From assembly GCF_036669915.1 (NCBI RefSeq), contig NC_089319.1, positions 18,300,204-18,364,203 of the forward strand: a stretch of DNA of 64,000 bases. Reading direction: 5' to 3'. A model generated the notes under the pieces. That model had not been told where the DNA came from. It was given only the letters and a program-made list of their open reading frames with translations, and did not search any database. Shown here in pieces: positions 10,001-19,500 of this stretch; the stretch's first letter is position 1; every line of letters starts with the position of its first letter. This DNA is from Pocillopora verrucosa. Lineage: Eukaryota; Cnidaria; Anthozoa; Scleractinia; Pocilloporidae. Both the position numbers and the translations under genes were made by a program.

Positions 10001-10730
10001 CTATACTTATTAGGAGGGAATAATTTAGGAAATTAGTAATTTGAGTGAGACAAATGAAAGGAATCAAAACTTAAAATATGCGTATAAAATATTATCACTG
10101 GATAAATTTCTTGAGAAAATCTTATTACAAGGAAGGTCCCACTCAGTCGACGGTTCGTTTGTCTCCGTTTTTGTTTAAAAGTAACATATCGGTCATAATG
10201 ATTTAGATGATTTAGGTTCTGGTGAGGAAAGGAAAATTGAACAAAAGCTGCTCGCGTGAACTGTTCATTTCAAAACTTGCTCCTTTGCAAAGAGCATTAC
10301 GCCAGGGTCCGGTCAACTGGCGTAACATGGTTTCCTTCCGACGTCGAGAAATTTTCTTTAAGGCAAATCTTTGAGGAAACATGCGACATTACGATTAACC
10401 CTTCTTTTGTCCTTTTACTTTCGTACACTCTGAGTTCTAGTGACTGCATTACTACATTTTCTCCCAAGAACTCAATGGGATCATTTTGGTTTATAATCTT
10501 ATAATTTGCAGTGTTACTAAAAAAGACATTTAAAAACCTTCCCAAAAACGAAGGTAAATTGCTCTTTTTAAATTTTGTTGAATGAATTGTGGTGTAATTT
10601 TCTCGTGTTTCGATATATTGTAGCATTTTTTGAAACACTACGTCTTGTTTGGAGTAAAGAATAGCATAATGAGCGAATCCTATCAAAAAAAAAATAATAT
10701 TTCTTCGGTCTTGCAACATCTGTGCGACAT

Positions 10731-10812
10731 TGGAAACATTCTGAGTCCTCATGAGGAATCGAACGTCAGACTTAGGAATCCACATACCTATGCCCTAATG
10801 GACTGTAATGCT
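10731..10812 (-). repeat. tRNA-derived SINE-like segment
   Basis: On the minus strand it reads gtccattagggcataggtat, then gtctgacgttcgattcctca. GTTCGATTCC (complement of 10755-10764) is a good RNA polymerase III B-box; the A-box is poor. I remember similar text as repetitive in coral genomes, but no search was run. The segment ends near gactcagaatgtttcc with no clear tail. Confidence 0.5.
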
Positions 10813-11024
10813 TTGTTGTTGTTATTTTTTTATCATGGAAACACACCGCAAATGACTTAGCTTATGACGTAAACACAGATGGGCCGTGATTGGATTTTCG
10901 ATCAATGATTGACAGAAAACACATCTCATGTAAAACTTTCGGCTTTCTTCATCGTCACAGTAAGCACTAACCTTCCTTGCTACAGTCAGACGAGAGAGAA
11001 TTTGTCATTTTCTGAGAGGCGAAG

Positions 11025-11252
11025 ATGGGCTGTATAGTTACACGCTCCACGCCAAAGGGAAACAGCGATTATGGAAGTGACCAGTCATTTGAGAATAACT
11101 CTCTCGCCGAAGACATCCACAAGAACAGAAAAGAAACAGAATTCGTCCCGCAAGTAGACGAGACAAACCAAGACAGAATGCCTCCTCGAGCCATCGCAGA
11201 TTTTTCTTGGCTGACAAGTAACTATATAACGGTGAATGGGACCTACGAGTGA
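11025..11252 (+). CDS. small candidate gene, MGC-acylated 75-residue protein
   Basis: The ATG lies in a strong context (gaagATGG; A at -3, G at +4) and opens a 75-codon frame ending TGA. The start MGCIVTRS has Gly2, Cys3 and Thr6, the pattern for N-myristoylation plus palmitoylation, so a membrane-tethered cytoplasmic product is predicted. The rest is polar and probably disordered (SDYGSDQSFENNSLAED, then RKETEFVPQVDE) and ends in WLTSNYITVNGTYE. A poly(A) signal (aataaa) lies at about 11647. I do not recognise the family, and a chance ORF is possible because there is no intron or homology to support it. Confidence 0.45.
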   Translation: MGCIVTRSTPKGNSDYGSDQSFENNSLAEDIHKNRKETEFVPQVDETNQDRMPPRAIADFSWLTSNYITVNGTYE

Positions 11253-12289
11253 CTACGGACTGAAGAACGCTGTATTCTCAGAAGAAAGAGTTTTTCAAGA
11301 TCGGAATTGAAAAATATATCGAGAACTAACACAAACACTTTGACTACAACAAAAAGAGTTGGATAGGAGTACCTAAATTTGCTTTGGAATGTATCAGACG
11401 AGGTGGATTAACCGCACTGATGTTTCACAATATTTTATCACAGCAGTGTTTATTTCGCCATTTGAAATGCATGATATACTGATTAGGAGTTTCTTCCCTG
11501 ATGTTTATTTGTTTTATGACGGAAAACTGTTTTTTTTTTGTCATTTGCTTTATCTCACGCTTAAAACTGAATTTTCTTTGTAAATGGCGCACCCTATCAA
11601 AGATTTGTATTAATTTAAAAAAGATGGGTTGTTGTTTACGCATCATAATAAAACTTGCGATTCTGCTTTCGCGGAACACGCGAAAAGCTTCGAATACAAA
11701 GGGAAAGTCGACACACAGAATTTCACCAAAATATGATAATTTTTCCGGAAAACAAGACTGTTTCGTTAGATAACTCTCTGTCGCGTCAAGAAAACAGGCA
11801 TCGAGAGAACTAGTTTTATTTCTCAGTGTTTTCGAACGCTGCTCTGAAGGGCTGAAAAAGTTGTCAGTTAAATTCGACACATTCTACATCTTTTTTCATT
11901 CAGTTTGCAGTGAAAGTGTTTGTTGTTTTGTTTTAAAAACTCGTAAGTTCAAGGTAAGCGGCAGAGAAAAGGACGTCACTTGACTGCGCCTTAAAATGAC
12001 CATCACGGGTAACTAAATACAATTTATGATCACTGACGACTTGATGAAAGTCTCAGCTTTACACGATCGTGTTCATGCCCATGTCTCTCGCCATCGGCAA
12101 AAAGTTTTTAACGCACTATACATCAGAGTGATGTGCAGAGAAGTTCACTGTTATGTAACTAACGATGACTAGGGAATAAAGGGAGAATAAAGGGAGTGAC
12201 TTTCTAGATAATTTGGTCAGTTTATCATCAACTGCCATCGTAAAGAGTTTCCAAAGCTGACTGCCCGGGCGCTAGACGACAAGACCTGA

Positions 12290-12356
12290 CGCCACGCTCA
12301 AAACGTCAGCCTAAGTATCGCTTTACGGTGGCCAATATTTACATTATCAACTCAGC
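12290..12356 (+). repeat. decayed PLE 3' tail with hammerhead-like remnant
   Basis: Reads cctgacgccacgctcaaaac, then gtcagcctaagtatcgcttt, then acggtggccaatatttacat and tatcaactc. The same string order recurs at 15330-15490, 19065-19300 and 60584-60780. The ribozyme core is damaged (CTGACGC where CTGANGA is expected, AAAACGTC where GAAACGTC is expected). Confidence 0.6.
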
Positions 12357-12618
12357 GGACGAATCCCAATTATCTTATGACGATGACTTGAGCCTGTCAT
12401 TTCATTTTTCTCGCAACTTGCCCTTCAAAGGGCGCAAGAAATTCTCCTTTCATAGTAGTTCTCAGAGATACGGTTCGCAAAAACTTCCAAGGTTACTTTT
12501 TCTTTGTGAGATGACTAAAGCTTGTATTTACTCCTTGTAATGAGACACCTCTCGTTGGCGACTTTATAAGAATGTCACCGCGACAGTTTACTTTTCTCCT
12601 TGGGTACGCCTACTCTTT

Positions 12619-12840
12619 AACCCTTTCACTCATAAATGTGATTAACATGTGACTTCTCCCCCACCGTATCCATTCATTTTCCAGCAAACTGGTAATGAGA
12701 ATACTCAAACTTATCGGGTAAAAGTTATCTTGACCTAACACCAAATTCTCATCATCGATTTAGTAAGAAATGTGTGGCAGCTACAGTGGAGAACTAACAA
12801 TCAGATCTTAGACATAAAAGGCTTAGTAGATCGTGGCACT
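12619..12840 (-). repeat. TTAACCCTTT-type MITE, subfamily A
   Basis: Begins ttaaccctttcactc and carries the marks acttctccc, gagaatac, gataa/ttatc and accaaattctcatc shared with copies at 20262-20475, 28705-28908 and 63188-63345. About 200 bp, non-coding. Confidence 0.65.
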
Positions 12841-13365
12841 GTTCGACTGTAATAGAATAAGGTATTTTGGGTCAACGAAACCAATTGTATACGGATTGAG
12901 ACGCTGATTCCACCACAAGCTATGATCCATAGAAAGTTTTATTTTAGCGTTTTTTTGGGGGAAGCAATTAGCCGGTATTTTAAACGAGTCTCAACCGTGT
13001 AAGAAATAAGATTTCTTTGTTTTTCTTCTTTTCCAAAGACAATTTGTCCAACAAGAACGGGCTTTTTATGTCATTCTCAATCTATCCATGTATAAGAAGC
13101 CACCAGCTTCGACATAAAATCAAAAAGCTGACAAGTGCATTTGCAATTGGTTGAAAAATTAATATCAGACTAAAATGTAATTTTTCAAGTGGCCACATTC
13201 CCACATTAAGATACAGGTTTCAAATTTACTTCCGTTTTACAAGAATTTGTCTCAGTACTTTACAAGTGTACGAAAAATACGATTATCTCCACCAAATCTG
13301 TCCACTTCTGCCTTTACTCATTCAGTTCTGTTATCCTAAATGCTCTCACGACAGGACAGTGCTCC

Positions 13366-13371
13366 TTTATT
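13366..13371 (-). terminator. PDAP1 poly(A) signal AATAAA
   Basis: Plus-strand tttatt reads AATAAA on the minus strand, 9 nt past the TGA (13381-13383) of PDAP1. This predicts a 3' UTR of only a few tens of bases. Confidence 0.7.
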
Positions 13372-13380
13372 AGGCCTCTA

Positions 13381-16228
13381 TCATCGTTTGGCATTTTTAG
13401 CAGCATCAGCAGCTTCTTTTGCTGTAAAGTAACAAAGATTTGTTATAAATCAGCAATTTTGAATTCAAACCATATGATCTTAAGAGAGCACATCTCAAGG
13501 CTGAAATATCTCAAAATAATTATTATCCTTGGAATGTAATTGATGTACAAGCTGTGCCAATCTACTTTTTGCAACTTCAAATCGTTTATGTAATAAAACA
13601 TCCTTAACCCTTCACATCCTAACATCAGAATGCATATTCTCCAAACTGTTCTCTACACATTTCCCAGGGAATTGACAGGGAGAATTTGTTTCACAATTAA
13701 GAGCTTCTTGGTTGGTGATCATTTCCTTTGTTCTCATGACCTTTAAGTTCAATTCAGGGGTGATACTGAAAGAAGAAATTAGATGCTGGTCACTCCTCAC
13801 AGTCAAATAATTAGTAGCCATCTCTACCCAAAAATCTCATACAATCAATATACAATTGATGATTAAAACTGTGAGTGACCTACTATCAACTGAAGAAATG
13901 CTTTCCCAATACAAAGCACATACAGTTACACTTAAAAGCCACAAACACCTGAAATGCTTGGTAGGGTAATACCTTTTTTCTGTTCTTCTTTTTTGCGTGC
14001 GGCTTCTTCTCTTTGCCTCCGTATAACTGCTAGTCGTGCCAGATCAGCCCTGGCCTCATCTGTTTTCCCTTCTTCCTGTAGTTTCCTCTTTCTCAGTGCT
14101 GCACGCTGCCGTTCAATCTCTTCCCTGAAGAGAAAAATCAAGGACAATAAAATAAAAAATAATGTAAAAATTTTGGATCAATCACGGCTCAAGATATTTT
14201 AAAATTCATAATATTAGTATCACCAAGAAGAAAATATACTCCTTGAAATATAAAACTATTGTGTTTTATGACAAACCTCTCTCTTCGAGATAGTTGCACA
14301 GTACTACTATCATCATTGGTTAACTCTGAGGCCTTTTTTGTTTTTGAAGTGACTCTGTTGGGATTTTCTATCTCTATGAGACCACTTACACCTTTTGGTT
14401 TAACCTGTTATAAAATGAAAGAGAAAAAAAGCTTTTCAGTGCTTTTGGTTAGGGAAGCAAGGTGAGATAGAGTCAAAATGCCCTTTATTCCACTACAATG
14501 CCATTTTACCATATTAAGGCATGAGAACATGCAAAATATGCCACAGTATTACACTGTGGCGCAGGGCAAAATATGGATGGAAAATGGAGATCATAGTGGA
14601 AAGTGGAAATCATAATGGAAAAATAATTCCTCTATTCCATGGTTTAACATATAATACAAGCACACATTTTACTCATTGCAAATGTTTTTCCTCGTCCCTA
14701 TGAGGTTCAGAAAACACCATGCAACTCACAAAATATCAGTGTGTGTTACCAGTTAAACCATTAAAAAAGTGTATACATTTTCTATCAAATAGTTTTGACC
14801 CATGGGTAAAATTTGACAGTGTGATGGGATTGCTTGGGTTAGTTTGGAACTAAAAAGGACTTTTCTTACTAGCAGTAACTAATGGTTTGACAACTGAGCA
14901 CAGGACATTATCAGGGTCAAGACTTGGGTGACTTGACTCTGACTTGACATAAGGTGTGACTATGATGATGACAATTGCTCCAGCTGTCAAAATGTCAACA
15001 ACTGTCCCTAATAACAATTATTATTTTGGACTACCTTAAGCTAGATGACCACAGCATCTATTTCCTACCTCTTCTTCACTATCAGATTCCTCCTCACTGC
15101 TGGCCTCAGGTTTTTCTGCAGCAGCACCTTCTTCATCTGAACCATCACCTTCTTTCTTCTCCTGAAGATGAAAGGTTAAAACAAGGTTACATGGATAATT
15201 CTAGTTTCAAAAGCCACAATTTATGTTGTTAAATGATAAAGGCTGAGCAATTCAGTTGAAATATTTTTTAAGGAAAACCAACTATGTTTTAGGCAGTTTC
15301 TCCTATAATAAGAATTGCTGGCCCTTTGCCAGGGCGAAGGGCTAACGGTTGAAATATCACCTTTAAAAACTATTTATGGTGGCCAATTTATAATTATATT
15401 AACTCTGTTGATTAAATCAAATTATCTTGTTATACTACCCCAACTGATGCAGCACCACAGTTTCTTTAGAAACTTATCTCGTTTATTCAGTAGTGTTTCA
15501 AAGACAATAAAAAAGATTCCAAGAGCAAATCATTTGAAAAAATTATATTTGAAGGTAAATACAAATACATCTCTGATATTAAAACAGGGGAGTGAAGTTC
15601 TTTAACAGTGACATATAGAAGCTTCCTGTGCTGATAAATTATACAAATGCATCGTTGTAAATAAATCAACAGCTGAGCGAGCAACAACAAACTTAACTCC
15701 TTGTAAATTCGGAGGAACTTATTCGACGGCGATTTAGTTTTTCAGACCATGACTAATTCAACATTGGAAATTTTAGTTGAAGTCTTACAACAAAAGATCT
15801 ATCCTCAATGATAAAAATAATCTGGCGAATAAGGCGTCGAATTTTTTGTTTAAAAGGGTACGTATCAGTACATGTGTGCATTGCATCATGTTTAATTCAC
15901 GTTGCATTTTCATTTAATTTAAGTTCCTCAGCATCCTCTGTTAAATTCTGTACATGTTGACGGTATCTGCACTGTTCATTTAATTTGTTTCAAGAAAAGA
16001 GTGCTAATGAGATATATCTAGAACACTATCAAGTCAAATTACCCTCCATTCTTGTCTTCTCTTTTCTCTCTCCATCTCCATTTGCAGCTCCTCTGCATCG
16101 GTAAAATGGCGTCTCCTGCCTTTGTGATGTGTTTTTCCTCGACCTAAAACAGCCAAAAACGTCTCATTCGGGGCTCAAAAGTTCAACTTGACGACGAAAT
16201 GCTCAAACCTACCTCCTCGTCTTGACAT
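13381..16228 (-). CDS. PDAP1: PDAP1-type 28 kDa heat- and acid-stable phosphoprotein
   Basis: Six exons on the minus strand: 16213-16228, 16043-16143, 15069-15161, 14277-14404, 13973-14124 and 13381-13421. All junctions are GT-AG and the phases close to 531 nt, 176 residues plus TGA; human PDAP1 is 181. The N-terminus [20 protein letters not shown] is the basic PDAP1 start. Next comes an acidic stretch ([20 protein letters not shown]) with casein-kinase-like sites, then the signature [15 protein letters not shown], then [20 protein letters not shown] and [20 protein letters not shown], ending [13 protein letters not shown]. In vertebrates the protein is an abundant cytosolic phosphoprotein that binds PDGF-A; its core role is unclear. 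It is divergent with CPSF4 across a 317-bp gap. Introns carry a MITE (13605-13808) and a PLE tail (15330-15490). A poly(A) signal lies 9 nt after the stop. Confidence 0.95.
13605..13808 (+). repeat. TTAACCCTTT-type MITE in the last PDAP1 intron
   Basis: Begins taacccttcacatcctaac and ends near gctggtcactcctcacagtc. Internal marks are catattctccaaactgttct and ggtgatcatttcctttgttc. A third subtype of the roughly 200-bp family that is scattered through the window. Confidence 0.65.
15330..15490 (+). repeat. PLE 3' tail remnant in a PDAP1 intron
   Basis: Reads gcgaagggctaacggttgaa, then tatggtggccaatttataat, then gatgcagcaccacagtttct and ttagaaactt. It is the fullest single-orientation copy of the tail seen also at 12290, 19065 and 60584. 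The ribozyme part (cagggcgaagg...tgaaatatc) has lost key bases. Confidence 0.65.
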
Positions 16229-16545
16229 TTTGATTCAGACTGAAATCGGTACACGAGGATTAAGACAAATTATTTAAAATTTTTCACTGCCCATGAATTG
16301 GAAAAAGGAAATGGTTGACCTAAGTTGAGCCCTCGAGGACCTCCGAGATAAGTCAGCGTGCATATATTAGCAACCTTGCTTTCATGTTATTTTGGCCGGG
16401 TATTAGTCCGCCATGTTTGACAGAGGACCATGTGCGACTGTATTGGAAAGTCTTTTTCAGTCATCTCTTTGGGAAGAATAACGCTAACTTAGAATCAGGC
16501 TATCTCTTGAAGGATTTCGCTCTATTTGCCTAGCTTTGTGTCACA
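16229..16545. promoter_or_regulatory. shared PDAP1/CPSF4 divergent promoter region
   Basis: Only 317 bp separate the two start codons, which face away from each other. No TATA box is evident. The stretch is expected to hold both core promoters and 5' UTRs, so the two genes may be co-expressed. Transcription starts cannot be fixed from sequence alone. Confidence 0.7.
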
Positions 16546-19500
16546 ATGGAAGACATCGTGGCGAGTGTAGCAGATCTCAAGTTTGAAATTGAGATGCAAT
16601 TGTACAACCAAGTTGGAGTTCAGCCTCTTCCGTTCCCGGGCATGGACAGTACCATTCAATAACGAGTTTTGGTCGCGACAAATGTCATTTTTGCTTTTTG
16701 CACGTTAATCTCTTTAAAATTAGTTTAACCCCAAATCCTAGCAATGTACCTGAACCCAGCAGACCTGGTTAAATATCAAACTCTCAACACGCTGATGTCT
16801 ACAATATTTAGACAATATTTATTGTTAATATGAAAGCGATCTTCGTAGTAATGAACACTTCTTAAGTTGTAGTGAAAATAAGGCCTATTAAAAAAAATTC
16901 AGGCCTGTATGGGATTTAATCCCATGGTGTCTGCAATACCAGTGCAGTGCTAAGCCAACTTTTATCTCTGCTTTTGTAGTGTTCATTTCTTAATCTGCAG
17001 TATATATATATATATATGAATTTCATATTTCCACAGTCATTAATGTTTATTGTGTTATCAAATTTGTGATAAAGATGCATGCAAACCATAAAACCATTAA
17101 CTAATTATTGTTGCTACTTGCAGTTTTCCTGTCTTGTTTTGTATGTTCAAAAAGTGTTATGATTTAAATGACAATGGTTATTTTTTGTTGTGTGTTCTTC
17201 TCTTGGCAATGTTTTGTTGTACAGAGTCTGGTGCAGCAGTGTGTGAATTTTTTATGAGGAACATGTGCAATCGAGGGCCAGTTTGTCCTTTTAGACACAC
17301 CAAAGGTGAAAAGACAGTTGTCTGTAAGCACTGGCTGAGAGGGCTGTGTAAAAAGGGTGATCAATGCGAGTTTCTTCATGAATATGACATGACAAAAATG
17401 CCTGAATGTTATTTTTATTCCAAGTTTGGTAAGTGCATACCATTATTATTTTGAAATTGTCATATTTAATGTAGATCAAGTAAACAGATTTTATTTTATT
17501 TAATGAAGAGTTACATCAGATCATGGTACCTTTATCTAAGAAGACAATTGACTCTTTCAGTGTTCTTTTCTTCCCAAGATTATGAGTGGTTCTTGGAGAA
17601 TTTCAGGAAAACTTGGGGAATGTTGGGGGTAACTTGTGATGGGAGAGGGGTTGCAATATTCAGGGTTTATACGGGTTCCAGAAAACCTGGAAAGTCCTAA
17701 AATTTTATTATGACATTTTCCAAGACTGGGAAGCTCTGAAAATCTTCTTTACTCAAGCAATAAAGTTTTCAGAATTAGTGTTTTAAGAAATGCATGTAGA
17801 CAGGAAAGAGAATTGATTTTGAAATCTTGGGAATGAAATGGTTTAAGGTGAAATTTGGAGTCCTGGAAAAATAAATCTGAGTTCTGGGAAAGTCCTTGAA
17901 ATTTGTTTTTGAAAAGGGGTACAAACCCTGAAAACTGTTTTTCACTCCATGCTAGGAATACTGGTATAAGCTGGAAAGATGGATGGGCCTCTTGGCTTGA
18001 ATACAGACTTTACCTTAACTTTAAACTTGTAAAGGACTAGTTTTCCATTCAGGAGGAGTCTTAATGATGTTGCAGAAACCATAAAGTGCGCCAGTGGATG
18101 TGCATGTCAGATTTGTTAATTAATCAAATGATACATGATACTAAGCTGAAACATGATTTAATTCATGAAGGTGAATGTAGTAACAAAGAATGCCAATACC
18201 TTCACATTGATCCTGAGTCTAAGATAAAGGACTGTCCATGGTATGACAGAGGATTCTGCAAGCATGGTATGTCATTACATATATCTATTACTGTCATGCA
18301 ATTTACTGGTAAAAGGTTGAAAAGATTAAAAGGGATGAACGTATAACTTTTTCTATAATATCAATACCAAGGCAAAAAGATGGGAATAGACAGTAGAAAA
18401 AAAAACTATTAGCCAGGATAAGTGTCTTTTAATGAACAACAACGAAGCCTTATGATAATAGATTTAAAAATGAAGTTCTATATGACTGGCAACCATCTCA
18501 GCATATGTTATTGTTTTATTCTTCAATATCAGGTCCAAGCTGTAGGCATCGACATGTGAGGAGAGTTATTTGCCTGAACTACATGTGTGGGTTTTGTCCT
18601 GAAGGCCCTAAGTGTAAACATATGCAGTAAGTTGTGCTGTGTGATTAGTCAGCTTGCATCTATCATTGCTTTCTTATGAGATTTGACTTTCTTATTTTAT
18701 TTTGTAAGTGATTTATTTGCTGTGTTGATACTACAAGAGACCACAGGGTTTAAATCCTTTGATCACTTTGTGACTTTGTTTTGTTGTTTTAACATAGATC
18801 AATCATTCTCTGCAGGTGCTCCTCTGATATTTATTTAATTATCTATTTATTGTCTAATAGTGGGCAGGGTGACAGTTTTTTTTCCTTTGGGAGGCAAACA
18901 GGCTCTTACTTTTTGTTTAAAATAAAAAAGGAGAGGACAAGTTGGAGCCATGGCAGGAATGTTTGCCTCCCAATGCTATTTCTTGGGTTCTATCTGAACT
19001 TGTTGTTGGATTTCATTCTTGCTACATGTACAAGAATCAACGCAACAAGTTCCAAAGTGAATAAAAGGGTTAAGTTTCTTATGAAAGTGTGGTGCTGCAT
19101 TGGTGGGAGAGTATAACAGGGTAATCTTGTATATCAACTGAGTTGATAACTTAAATTGGCCACCATAAAGAGTTTAAAAGCTGACGTTTTGATTGTTAAC
19201 CCTTCATCAGAGTGCTCTGACAAAGGGTTCACCCTCAGAATGTCAGCTTTTGTACTCTTTACAGTGGCCAATTTATGTTATCAACTCTTTTAATGATACT
19301 TAAGTTCCAAAGTGACCTAATACTACTTAGATGAAGAGCCCCCCATGTAATTGGACCATTTCTTTTTTTTATTGTTAAATGGTTGCATGGGGGACCTTTT
19401 TGATGACTGAACTGATGTTTGACTCAGAATGAACAAAGGCCTGTATAGAGAAGATAGGACTTTGATGCTTTTTTTTTTTTTTTTTCCAGTCCAAGATTTG

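Larger units (their letters stand above)
9710..11024. other. intergenic with foldback and SINE-like repeats
   Basis: Contains the foldback element at 9834-10000 and the SINE-like segment at 10731-10812. A 162-codon minus-strand frame (10297-10785) overlaps the SINE-like segment and most likely represents repeat-derived sequence, so I did not call it. Confidence 0.5.
11253..13380. other. intergenic with repeat remnants
   Basis: No gene recognised. It includes a PLE tail remnant (12290-12356) and a TTAACCCTTT-type MITE (12619-12840). The longest frames at 11425-11880 (minus) and 11501-11773 (plus) overlap on opposite strands and carry no motif. Confidence 0.5.

Noticed and set aside
10297-10785. 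162-codon minus-strand frame
   Set aside because: It overlaps a SINE-like repeat with a B-box, has no recognisable domain, and sits opposite other open frames; most likely repeat-derived.
11425-11880. 151-codon minus-strand frame
   Set aside because: A plus-strand frame is open over the same bases and neither shows a domain, splice context or conservation I can name.
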